From the NCBI RefSeq assembly GCF_014646095.1, contig NZ_BMMU01000029.1, positions 1-64,000 on the forward strand: a stretch of DNA of 64,000 nt, read 5' to 3'. The notes under the pieces are model-generated. The model worked only from the letters and a program-made list of their open reading frames with translations, was not told the DNA's origin and made no database searches. Position 1 is the stretch's first letter. Every line of letters starts with the position of its first letter. Source of the stretch: Streptomyces lacrimifluminis. Its GTDB lineage: Bacteria > Actinomycetota > Actinomycetes > Streptomycetales > Streptomycetaceae. Shown piece after piece: positions 26,888-34,244 of the stretch. The translations under genes and the position numbers were made by a program.

Positions 26888-26910
26888 ACGGTTCAGCAAT
26901 ACCGAACCGT
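26888..26910. promoter_or_regulatory. Candidate operator upstream of the LuxR-type regulator
   Basis: ACGGTTC and GAACCGT form 7-bp inverted arms separated by 9 bases, 66 bases upstream of the regulator start, in the 282-base region shared with the divergent DhaL gene. A possible promoter for DhaL begins with TTGACC at 27033. Confidence 0.4.
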
Positions 26911-27104
26911 GTTTTGGCTCAATGGTGCCGATTTCCCGCCCGGCTCATTTCCCTCCCCGTGAAATCCAGGCCACTCTGGCGTGATTGCGATGGTGCGTTC
27001 GCAAAGTTTGACCTCCCTTGGTACGGGCGTCGTTGACCGTGATCATGGCTAGGCATAACGTCTGATTTTCTAGGGGGCGATGACTGTGGCTGAAGGGTGC
27101 TGTT

Positions 27105-27797
27105 GTGGACAGCGTGCTGGCCAGGGACTGGATTTGGGCCTTTGCGACCGCGGCCCATGCGGAGAAACGGCGGCTGACCACCCTCGACTCCGCGATCGGC
27201 GACGGGGACCACGGTGTGAACCTGTGTCGGGGCCTGTCGCGCGTACGCGAACTGCTGCTGCGGGACGAGGAGGCACCCGGCGCGGCCGGTGAACTGTTCA
27301 CCGAGACCGGGGCGTTGCTCCGTTCCCATGTCGGCGGCGCCTCGGGGGTGCTGTACGGCAGCGCCTTCCAGGCGATCGGCGGCGCGCTGCCGATGAGCGA
27401 GGTCGACGTGGACCGGTTCGCGGACGCGCTCGACGCCGGGCTCGCCGCCACGGTCAAGCTGGGGGCGGCGGTGCCCGGCGACAAGACCATGGTCGACGCC
27501 TTCACCCCGGCCGTCACCGCGTTCCGTGACTTCCGGTCGGCGCAGCCGGCCGACGTCGGCACGGTCTCCCAGGTCCCCGCCAGGGCGAGGGATCTGGCCG
27601 ATGCGGCCCAGGCCGCGGCGGTGGCCGCCAGGGACGGCGCCCTGGCCACCATCCCGATGCAGGCCCGCAAGGGGCGCGCCTCCTACCTCGGCCCGCGCAG
27701 CATCGGCCATCTCGATCCCGGCGCCGCCTCCACGGAGCTGCTCTTCAGATCGCTCGCCCTGGCGGCGAAGGGGTGGGCCGTCCCGTCGTCGGCCTGA
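27105..27797 (+). CDS. Stand-alone DhaL-type (dihydroxyacetone kinase L) protein
   Basis: A 230-residue protein with the full DhaL signature: LDSAIGDGDHG (Mg-binding Asp33, Asp35), GGASGVLYGSAF, GDKTMVDAF and KGRASYLGPRSIGHLDPGA. DhaL binds ADP/ATP and phosphorylates dihydroxyacetone that is covalently held by DhaK. No DhaK or DhaM gene is in the window, so this subunit either works with a distant DhaK or has been recruited to another phosphotransfer. GTG start with GAAGGG 7 bases upstream. An overlapping frame from ATG 27080 is not supported. Convergent with the DAHP synthase gene, 12 bases apart. Confidence 0.88.
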   Translation: MDSVLARDWIWAFATAAHAEKRRLTTLDSAIGDGDHGVNLCRGLSRVRELLLRDEEAPGAAGELFTETGALLRSHVGGASGVLYGSAFQAIGGALPMSEVDVDRFADALDAGLAATVKLGAAVPGDKTMVDAFTPAVTAFRDFRSAQPADVGTVSQVPARARDLADAAQAAAVAARDGALATIPMQARKGRASYLGPRSIGHLDPGAASTELLFRSLALAAKGWAVPSSA

Positions 27798-27809
27798 GGA
27801 CGCGTGCCG

Positions 27810-29036
27810 TCAGGCGGCGCCCCAGGCACCCGCCACGGTGAACGCCTGCTGCGGGTTGAGCCGGGGGTCGCACAGCGAGGTGTAGTGCTCGGCCACGCCT
27901 GCCACGCCGTCGGCTCCCCACGCGCACTCGGTCACCGGGTCGGGAGTGGTCTCCAGATGCAGTCCCGCGGCCACCCCGCCCGCCCCGGCGACGGCCGCCT
28001 GGAAGCCCACCACCTCCTCGATCAGCACCGGCACGAGCCGGGTCTTGTGGCCCGACGGCGCGGTGACCGTGTTGCCGTGCATCGGGTCGCACAGCCAGGC
28101 CGCCGGGTGCCCCGCCTCCCGTACGGCGGTGACCAGCCGGGGCAGTTTCGACGCCACACCGGCCGCGCCCATGCGGGCGATGAGGGTGAGCCGGCCGGGT
28201 TCCCGGTCGGGGTCCAGCAGAGCGCACAGGCGCAGCAGGGCGTCGGGGTCGGTGCTGGGGCCGACCTTGCAGGCCAGCGGGTTGGTGACCTGGGCGAGCA
28301 TCCGCGCGTGGGCCGCGTCCGGCTGACGGGTGCGTTCACCGATCCACGGCAGGTGGGTGGACGTCAGCATGGTCTGGCCGGTGGGTGTGCGCCGCAGGAA
28401 GGGCAGCTCGTAGTCGAGGAGGAGTGCCTCGTGACTCGTCCACACCGGTGCCCCGGTGGGCGGGTTCCAGCCGCCGGTGCGCCCACGCAGGAAGGCGGTG
28501 GCCCGCTGAGCCGCCGCGTAACACTCCAGCATGCGTTCGGCCCGGGCCTGCCTGGCCTCCGCGTCCGGCGCCGGATCGTTCACCAACGGCCCTCGGAACA
28601 CCGGGAGTTCGACGCCGTCCACCTGCTCGGTCGGTGAGCTGCGCGGCTTGGCGAACTGGCCGGCGATCCGACCGATCCGGATCACCGGCCTGCCGGTGTT
28701 CACCTTCATGATCCCGGCCAGCGCGTCGAGCACCCCGACCTTGCGGGCGACCGCCGACGGGGTGCACTCGGCGGGGTCCTCGGCGCAGTCGCCGGCCTGG
28801 ATCACCTGGTACTCCCCGGCGGCGGCCTGGGCCAGCAGCATCCGCAGGACCTCGGTCTCCTCCCAGGTCACCAGACCGGGCAGCCGGGCGAGTTCGGCCC
28901 GCACGGCGGTGGCCCGGAGCGGGTCGCTCCACTGCGGCTGCTGGTGCGCGGGCGCGGCCAACCAGGCGTCCGGGGCCGCGGGTCGCGGCTCGGTGGGGTC
29001 GTAGAGGGGCGGCGAGGGCGGGTACGACGAGGTCAC
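27810..29036 (-). CDS. Class II DAHP synthase (3-deoxy-D-arabino-heptulosonate 7-phosphate synthase)
   Basis: A 408-residue enzyme that condenses phosphoenolpyruvate and erythrose 4-phosphate, the first step of the shikimate pathway. Class II motifs: QAGDCAE, KVNTGRPVIRIGRIAGQ, NPLACKVGPS, CDPMHGNT and CDPRLNPQQ. It is shorter than housekeeping class II enzymes (about 450-470 residues), as in secondary-metabolism copies. GTG start at 29036 with GAAGGAG seven bases upstream; the frame runs open back to 29150 without support. A cluster copy would free aromatic precursor supply from normal feedback. Downstream of the chorismate mutase on the same strand. Confidence 0.93.
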   Translation of the reverse strand: MTSSYPPSPPLYDPTEPRPAAPDAWLAAPAHQQPQWSDPLRATAVRAELARLPGLVTWEETEVLRMLLAQAAAGEYQVIQAGDCAEDPAECTPSAVARKVGVLDALAGIMKVNTGRPVIRIGRIAGQFAKPRSSPTEQVDGVELPVFRGPLVNDPAPDAEARQARAERMLECYAAAQRATAFLRGRTGGWNPPTGAPVWTSHEALLLDYELPFLRRTPTGQTMLTSTHLPWIGERTRQPDAAHARMLAQVTNPLACKVGPSTDPDALLRLCALLDPDREPGRLTLIARMGAAGVASKLPRLVTAVREAGHPAAWLCDPMHGNTVTAPSGHKTRLVPVLIEEVVGFQAAVAGAGGVAAGLHLETTPDPVTECAWGADGVAGVAEHYTSLCDPRLNPQQAFTVAGAWGAA

Positions 29037-29085
29037 GGTCGGGCTCCTTCGGGCCGGGGGCGTGCGGTCGGCCGGGGTAGGTCGT

Positions 29086-29391
29086 TCATCGGGCGCCGGA
29101 AGCGACGGCGTCCGTCGGGCGTGGGGGGAGCGTGCGACGGGCGCGGGCACCGGACCCTGCTGCGGCGGGCGACACGTGGGTGAAGTCCCGGACGGCTCGG
29201 GCGAGTTCGGCCTGGTCCGGGCCGTCCAAGCCGTCTGGGCAGTACAGGCCGTACGGGAAGCCGCCCGCCGGGGAAGCGCGTGCCGCGACCCTCGTCCACG
29301 GTTCGGTGTCCGGGGCTCGACGGCTACGGCCCGATCCGGCCGGCGGGCCCGAGATCAGGGCGCAGCGCTGCCGCGCCGTGCAGATAGACAT
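29086..29391 (-). CDS. Possible small protein between chorismate mutase and DAHP synthase
   Basis: A 101-codon frame with good G/C-ending codon bias in its second half (around FPYGLYCPDGLDGPDQAEL and VRDFTHVS). It starts at an ATG inside the end of the chorismate mutase gene (68-base overlap) and fills the otherwise empty 29037-29323 gap. No strong ribosome site at the ATG and no family recognised. It may be real, or the trace of a lost gene. Confidence 0.25.
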   Translation of the reverse strand: MSICTARQRCALISGPPAGSGRSRRAPDTEPWTRVAARASPAGGFPYGLYCPDGLDGPDQAELARAVRDFTHVSPAAAGSGARARRTLPPRPTDAVASGAR

Positions 29392-29794
29392 GCGAGGCGG
29401 CGGACCGGGAGCGGGTGGAATGGGTGTGCACGAGCACCCGGACGGTGCGCGGAATCCCGTGCGGTACGGCGAGTTCGGCCGCGCACATCAGGGGCACGTC
29501 GACCAGACCCATCTCCCGGGCGGCGCGCGCCGGGTAGTCGGCGGTCAGGTCCGGGCTGGCCGTGAACCAGATGCTGATCAGGTCCGCCGGATCGAGCGCG
29601 TTGCGGGTGAACAGTTCCTGGAGCAGCTCGATGGTGGCCGAGACGATGGACCGGGGGGCGTCGGAGTCCACCTGGGTGGCGCCCCGCAGAGCCAGCACCC
29701 TTGGCGGGGGCGGCAGTCGACGGACGGCGAGGGGCTCACCGGCCGGGGGTGCGTCCGTGGCGCGGGGGTGACCGGTGACAAGGTGTCCGTTCAC
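29324..29794 (-). CDS. AroH-class chorismate mutase
   Basis: A 156-residue protein whose last 120 residues match the monofunctional AroH fold: ALRGATQVDSDAP, IWFTASPDLTADYPARAARE, VPLMCAAELAVPHGIPR, HVYLHGAAALRPDL. The enzyme rearranges chorismate to prephenate, the substrate of the prephenate dehydratase in this cluster. The first 35 residues are an unusual Pro-rich extension. GTG start at 29794 chosen because of GGAG five bases upstream; the frame continues open to 29974. Divergent from the LeuC-like gene across about 210 bases. The AroH type here differs from the AroQ type usual for Streptomyces housekeeping. Confidence 0.88.
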   Translation of the reverse strand: MNGHLVTGHPRATDAPPAGEPLAVRRLPPPPRVLALRGATQVDSDAPRSIVSATIELLQELFTRNALDPADLISIWFTASPDLTADYPARAAREMGLVDVPLMCAAELAVPHGIPRTVRVLVHTHSTRSRSAASHVYLHGAAALRPDLGPAGRIGP

Positions 29795-29946
29795 TTCTTC
29801 TCCGGATGTACTGAGGACAGACCGAACAGGTGCGGACCGCGCGTTCATGCTGAGGGACCGGGGCCCCGGCGTCTTCCACCGACGGAGGACTCCGGCGCAC
29901 GTCGCGGCCCGGCTGCGCCGAAGGAGGAACGCCGTGCACCGGGGGA

Positions 29947-29956
29947 GGAGGCCTCC
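29947..29956. promoter_or_regulatory. Palindrome in the divergent chorismate mutase/LeuC-like promoter region
   Basis: GGAGGCCTCC, a perfect 10-bp palindrome, 49 bases before the LeuC-like start. It sits just downstream of AAGGAGG (29921-29927), which precedes an out-of-frame GTG (29934). It could be an operator or part of a leader; unproven. Confidence 0.3.
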
Positions 29957-30004
29957 ACCATCGGCCGATGTCACCCCCGTGCCGCGTGGACGAGCCTGTC
30001 GGCC

Positions 30005-31423
30005 ATGGGTTCAACGCTTGCGCAGAAGGTGTGGGCCGGTCACACGGTCCGCAGGGGCGGCTTTGGGGGCGACGATCTGCTGTACGTCGACCTGCATCTG
30101 CTCCACGAGGTGAACACGCCGAGGGCGTTCGACGGTCTGCGGGCCGCCGGCCGCACCGTACGGCGTCCCGACCTGACGGTGGGCACCGAGGACCACAACG
30201 TGCCCACCATCTCCCTGACCGGCCTGTTCGACGACCCGGCGGGCCGCCGCCAGGCCGCCCAACTGCGGGACAACTGCGACGCCTTCGGGATTCCGGTGCA
30301 CCGGCGCGGTGACGACGGGCACGGCATCGTGCATGTCATCGGGCCGGAACAGGGCCTGGTCCGGCCCGGGATGACCGTCGTGTGCTGCGACTCGCACACC
30401 ACCACACTGGGTGCCTTCGGGGCCCTGGCCTTCGGGATCGGCACCAGCCAGGTGGAACACGTCCTGGCGACGCAGACCCTGTGGACGGGCCGCCCCAAGG
30501 ACATGGCGGTCACCGTCACGGGCACCCTCCCGGCGGGCGCGACCGCCAAGGACCTGGTGATGACGCTGATCGCGCGCATCGGCACCGGTGGCGGCCAGGG
30601 GCACATCATCGAGTACCGGGGAGAGGCCGTCGACGCCCTCTCCATGGAGGGCCGGATGACCCTCTGCAACATGTCCGTGGAGGCCGGCTCCAAGGCTGGT
30701 GTCGTCGGCCCCGACGAAACGACGTTCGCCTATCTGCGCACCCGCCCCGGAATGCCCGAGGGCGCGGACTGGGACGCGGAGGTGGCGCACTGGAAGAGCC
30801 TGCGCACCGACCCGGACGCGGAGTTCGACCGGGAGGTCGTCCTCGACGCCTCGACGATCCGGCCGTACGTCTCCTGGGGGACCAACCCGGCGCAGAGCGC
30901 GCCGGTGGACGCCCGGGTGCCCGGCCCGGACGAGTTCGCCACCCCCGAGGAGCGGACGGCGGCCGAGCGCGCCCTGACGTACATGGACCTGCGGCCGGGC
31001 AGCCGGCTCCAGGACATCGGGATCGACACCGTGTTCGTCGGATCCTGCACCAACGGCCGGATCGAGGACCTGCGCGCGGCGGCCGAGGTGCTGCGCGGAC
31101 GCCGGGTCGCCGACGGGGTGCGGATGCTCGTCGTGCCCGGCTCGGCCGCCGTGCACCGGCAGGCCGTGGACGAGGGCCTCGACAAGGTCTTCACCGGGGC
31201 GGGCGCCGACTTCCGGCCCATCGCGGGCTGCTCCATGTGCTGCGGCCTCAACGAGGACCGGATGAAGGCCGGACAGCGTGCCGTGTCCACCAGCAACCGC
31301 AACTTCGAGGGCCGGCAGGGCAAGCAGGCCCGTACGCACATCGCCTCCCCGGAGGTGGCGGCGGCCAGCGCGGTCACCGGCCGGATCACCGCCCCCGCCG
31401 ACCTGGGAGACGGACGCTCATGA
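30005..31423 (+). CDS. LeuC-like isomerase/dehydratase large subunit
   Basis: A 472-residue aconitase-family protein matching 3-isopropylmalate dehydratase large subunit. CDSHTTTLGAFGALAFGIGTS, in two shorter parts, and the three cluster-binding cysteines, Cys348 (GSCTN), Cys409 and Cys412 (CSMC), are intact. With the LeuD-like subunit it would move the hydroxyl group of a 2-alkylmalate to the 3 position, here probably 2-benzylmalate to 3-benzylmalate. The start is the ATG giving MGSTLAQKVW; its ribosome site is weak. First gene of a four-gene overlapping operon. Not likely the housekeeping leuC given its setting. Confidence 0.92.
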   Translation: MGSTLAQKVWAGHTVRRGGFGGDDLLYVDLHLLHEVNTPRAFDGLRAAGRTVRRPDLTVGTEDHNVPTISLTGLFDDPAGRRQAAQLRDNCDAFGIPVHRRGDDGHGIVHVIGPEQGLVRPGMTVVCCDSHTTTLGAFGALAFGIGTSQVEHVLATQTLWTGRPKDMAVTVTGTLPAGATAKDLVMTLIARIGTGGGQGHIIEYRGEAVDALSMEGRMTLCNMSVEAGSKAGVVGPDETTFAYLRTRPGMPEGADWDAEVAHWKSLRTDPDAEFDREVVLDASTIRPYVSWGTNPAQSAPVDARVPGPDEFATPEERTAAERALTYMDLRPGSRLQDIGIDTVFVGSCTNGRIEDLRAAAEVLRGRRVADGVRMLVVPGSAAVHRQAVDEGLDKVFTGAGADFRPIAGCSMCCGLNEDRMKAGQRAVSTSNRNFEGRQGKQARTHIASPEVAAASAVTGRITAPADLGDGRS

Positions 31424-32016
31424 ACCGGTTCACCGTGCACGTCGGAACGGCGCTGCCCCTGCGGCGCAGCAACGTCGACACCGACCAGATCATCCCCGCC
31501 CGCTTCGTCCCCTACTTCCAGCTGACCGGACAGGGCAACGGCCTGTTCGCGGACTGGCGCGACGACCCGGCGTTCGCCACCAACCAGCCCCAGTACCAGG
31601 GGGCCACCATCCTCGTGGCCGGCAACGAGTTCGGCACCGGCTCCTCCCGGGAGTCCGCGGTCTGGGCGCTGCAGAAGGCCGGCTTCCTGGTCGTCCTCGC
31701 CCCGCGCTTCGGCGACATCTTCCGCGAGAACGCCCTCATGCGCGGTTTGCTCCCGGTGCAACTCCCGGCGCTGGCCATCGAGTTGCTGTGGGCGCTCACC
31801 GAGGCCGACCCGAGTACGCCCGTCACCGTCGACCTGGAGACCCAGCAGGTCCGGTTCGCCGACCGCACCGAGGAGTTCGAGGTGCCCGAGGCGGCCCGCC
31901 GCCGGCTGCTCGACGGCACCGACACCATCGGCGACACCCTGCGCCACGAAGCGGAGATCACCCTGCACGAGCGCGCCCGACGGCCGCTCCTGCCCCGGAC
32001 GAGGAGTGCCGTATGA
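31420..32016 (+). CDS. LeuD-like isomerase/dehydratase small subunit
   Basis: A 198-residue swivel-domain subunit. NVDTDQIIPARF and GNEFGTGSSRESAVWAL are the family signatures. In the LeuD loop region the residues (YFQLTGQGNGLFADWR) help choose the malate side chain; here they follow the general LeuD pattern, and a preference for a benzyl group cannot be told by eye. The start overlaps the LeuC-like stop (ATGA), ensuring balanced synthesis of the heterodimer. Confidence 0.92.
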   Translation: MNRFTVHVGTALPLRRSNVDTDQIIPARFVPYFQLTGQGNGLFADWRDDPAFATNQPQYQGATILVAGNEFGTGSSRESAVWALQKAGFLVVLAPRFGDIFRENALMRGLLPVQLPALAIELLWALTEADPSTPVTVDLETQQVRFADRTEEFEVPEAARRRLLDGTDTIGDTLRHEAEITLHERARRPLLPRTRSAV

Positions 32017-32678
32017 CGACGGAAACCCTTCACGAACGGCGTCCCGCCCTGCTCGTGCTGGACCTGATCAACGAGATCTCGCACCCCGAGGGCAGGTACA
32101 ACGACGTCTGCCTCGACCAGATCGAGAGCCGGGGCGTCCTCGGCCACGCCCGCCGTGCCGTGGACCGGGCCCGCGCGGCCGGTATCCCGGTGGTGTACGT
32201 GATCGTCGGCTTCTCCCCGGGGCTGGCCGACTGGCCCGAGACCTCACCGCTGTTCACCGAGGCGGCCGACGGTGACCGGCTGATCCTGGGCACCTGGGGC
32301 ACCGAGGTGCACGAGTCGCTGAAGCCCCTGGCCGACGAACCGGTGGTCGCCAAACGCCGGGTGAACCCGTTCCTCGGCACGCACCTCGAACTGATCCTGC
32401 GCGCCAGGGGCGTCAACACCCTGTTGCTGACCGGGGTGACCACGGACCTGGTGATCCTCTCCACCGCGCGCGAGGCGCACGACCGGGACTTCCTCGTCGA
32501 GGTCCTGGAGGACGCCACCGCCACCTCGGACCCCGAACTGCACCAGGCGGCGCTGACGTTGCTGCGCCGCACCGCCGAAGTGACCACCGTGGACGCGGCG
32601 TTGGGGCAGCCGCAGACCACCGGCCTCGCAGCCGCCACCGACACCGCCGACCCCGCCGAAACCGAAGGGAACGTGTGA
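32013..32678 (+). CDS. Isochorismatase-fold hydrolase lacking the catalytic cysteine
   Basis: A 221-residue protein of the isochorismatase/cysteine hydrolase superfamily. Asp17 (LLVLDLINE) and Lys114 (VAKRRVNPF) of the catalytic triad are kept, but the cysteine position in GVTTDLVILSTAREA is Val147. Amidohydrolase members need that Cys; true isochorismatases (EntB, PhzD) do without it. So it is either a vinyl-ether-cleaving enzyme acting on a chorismate-like compound or a non-canonical protein. The C-terminal 25 residues are low-complexity. Overlaps the LeuD-like and oxygenase genes by four bases each. Confidence 0.88.
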   Translation: MTTETLHERRPALLVLDLINEISHPEGRYNDVCLDQIESRGVLGHARRAVDRARAAGIPVVYVIVGFSPGLADWPETSPLFTEAADGDRLILGTWGTEVHESLKPLADEPVVAKRRVNPFLGTHLELILRARGVNTLLLTGVTTDLVILSTAREAHDRDFLVEVLEDATATSDPELHQAALTLLRRTAEVTTVDAALGQPQTTGLAAATDTADPAETEGNV

Positions 32679-33688
32679 CGCCGATGCAGCCGTGCCATTC
32701 CATCAGCGACCGGGAGAAGGACGAGCTGTACGGGGTGCTCGAAGCCGTCGACACCAGTCCGTACACCGACTACCCGGCCTTCTCCGCCGCCGTGCGGCAG
32801 GCCACGGCGGGCAAGGTGCCGGCCTCGCTGGTCGCGGCGGCCGACCGGATCCGCGCCGAGCGCGAGCAGGGCGTCTCGGACACCCATGTGCTGCGCAACT
32901 GCCCGGTGGACAAGGATCTTCCGGAGCTCGGCCACGACGACCCGCAGGCCGACAAGTACGCCCACAAGCACACCTTCGTCGCCGAGGGTTTCCTCGAACT
33001 CATGGGGCAGCTGACCGCGACCCCGCTGATGTCCTACGCGACCCGCTTCAACGGGGACTTCTTCACCGACGTCTACTCGATCAACAAGTACCACGGCAAG
33101 CAGACCGGTTACAGCGACGGCGAACTCGTCTTCCACAACGACCGCACCGCCCACCCCGTGCGCGCCGACTACATCACCCTCCTGGGCATGCGCTGCCCGC
33201 TGGAGGAGTACACCGTCACCAGCCTGGTCGAGGCCCGCACCCTGCGCGCCGCCCTCTCCGCAGACACCCTGCGCGTCCTGGGGGAGCGGCACTTCGTCAC
33301 CCCCTTCGACGTGGTCTCGCGGGACAACAACAGCGGCCTGACCGTCTCCGACAGGCACGCGGTCTTCGAGGGCGACTACGGCATCCGCTACCTGGACACG
33401 CACACCACGGTCGCGCCGGACGCCCCGGGCGAGGCCAAGGACGCGCTGATCGACCTGAAGAACGCGCTCACCCGGGCGGAGAAGAAGCGGCACCGCATCC
33501 TGGAGGGCGACCTGCTGATCTTCGCCAACCAGAACGGCCTGCACAGCCGGGAGAAGATCGAGGTCATCGACGCCGAACGGTCCCGCTCGCGCTGGCTGCT
33601 GAAGACGTACGCCTTCCGCAGCCAGGCCGTCGCGGACGGCTTCGCGGACCGCTGGACGGACGGCACCCCGGGCCGCGTCGGCGACTGA
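32675..33688 (+). CDS. Fe(II)/2-oxoglutarate oxygenase, clavaminate-synthase-like
   Basis: A 337-residue jelly-roll oxygenase. The iron ligands are His154 and Asp156 (VFHNDRTAHP) and His290 (NGLHSRE); the 2-oxoglutarate Arg is likely 306 (SRWLLK). The stretch PVRADYITLLGMRCP follows the pattern of the clavaminate synthase/VioC/AsnO group, whose members mostly hydroxylate the beta carbon of free or tethered L-amino acids. In this cluster the substrate may be the aromatic amino or hydroxy acid product. GTG start overlaps the upstream stop; an in-frame ATG lies three codons later. No carrier protein is encoded nearby, so a free substrate is likely. Confidence 0.88.
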   Translation: MTPMQPCHSISDREKDELYGVLEAVDTSPYTDYPAFSAAVRQATAGKVPASLVAAADRIRAEREQGVSDTHVLRNCPVDKDLPELGHDDPQADKYAHKHTFVAEGFLELMGQLTATPLMSYATRFNGDFFTDVYSINKYHGKQTGYSDGELVFHNDRTAHPVRADYITLLGMRCPLEEYTVTSLVEARTLRAALSADTLRVLGERHFVTPFDVVSRDNNSGLTVSDRHAVFEGDYGIRYLDTHTTVAPDAPGEAKDALIDLKNALTRAEKKRHRILEGDLLIFANQNGLHSREKIEVIDAERSRSRWLLKTYAFRSQAVADGFADRWTDGTPGRVGD

Positions 33689-33764
33689 CCGCCCCGAGCC
33701 GCTCACCCCGGCTCGCCCTCCGCAATCCCCGTAACCGCGCGACGCAACCGAAGGGAACACCCCC

Positions 33765-34184
33765 ATGACTCCGCCCTCGACCTCACCGGCGACCTCCACC
33801 GAGGACTACGTCGGCGCCCCGCTGCCCACCCTGTTCACAGGAATGCCCGGTCTGTCCTTCGCCCCGCAGGAGCTGGTCTTCCAGCCGGTCGTGGCCGACG
33901 GGCGGACCCAGGCCGAGATGGCCCCGCTGTACACGGTCGCGCAGACCGGCGAGAACGGTCCGGCCGCCGCGGTCATGCACTACCTCCCGGGTGCCAAGGC
34001 CCCCTCGCACCTCCACCCCGGCTTCGAGCTGATCTACGTTCTCAGCGGCGAGCTGGAGACCGACGACGGCGTCTACGCGGCGGGCAGCCTCCTCGTCATG
34101 CCGCCGAACAGCGTGCACGCGCCCCGCAGCCCCAAGGGGTGCGTCGGCCTGGTCGTCTGGGAGCGCCCGGTCCAGGTGGTGTGA
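33765..34184 (+). CDS. Cupin-domain protein
   Basis: A 139-residue single-cupin protein. Motif 1 is GAKAPSHLHPGFELIYVLSGE (seen in parts as HLHPG with the later Glu) and motif 2 is PPNSVHAPRS, giving a His-His-Glu-His type metal site as in ChrR/RmlC-like cupins. Such proteins act as isomerases, dioxygenases, dehydratases or small-molecule sensors. It is 76 bases after the oxygenase gene with its own GAAGGGA ribosome site, and ends at a strong terminator, so it closes the LeuC-to-cupin unit. Role in the pathway unassigned. Confidence 0.85.
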   Translation: MTPPSTSPATSTEDYVGAPLPTLFTGMPGLSFAPQELVFQPVVADGRTQAEMAPLYTVAQTGENGPAAAVMHYLPGAKAPSHLHPGFELIYVLSGELETDDGVYAAGSLLVMPPNSVHAPRSPKGCVGLVVWERPVQVV

Positions 34185-34198
34185 GCGCGGGCAGGGCG

Positions 34199-34234
34199 AG
34201 GCGGGGGCGGGTGGGCGACCACCCGCCCCCGCCT
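34199..34234. terminator. Bidirectional terminator between cupin and CGNR genes
   Basis: A perfect 16-bp stem (GGCGGGGGCGGGTGG core with its complement) and a GCGA tetraloop between convergent genes. Confidence 0.85.
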
Positions 34235-34244
34235 GTCGTACGGG

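Noticed and set aside
27080..27292. A 70-codon frame from ATG 27080 with a good ribosome site
   Set aside because: Out of frame with the clearly conserved DhaL gene that covers the same bases.
27810..29794. Housekeeping shikimate operon
   Set aside because: The short class II DAHP synthase and AroH-type mutase sit within the accessory block beside LeuCD-like genes, and no other shikimate genes are present.
29132..30004. Long N-terminal extension of the LeuC-like gene
   Set aside because: The frame is open by composition, but it overlaps the chorismate mutase gene and LeuC proteins begin at the MGSTLAQ equivalent.
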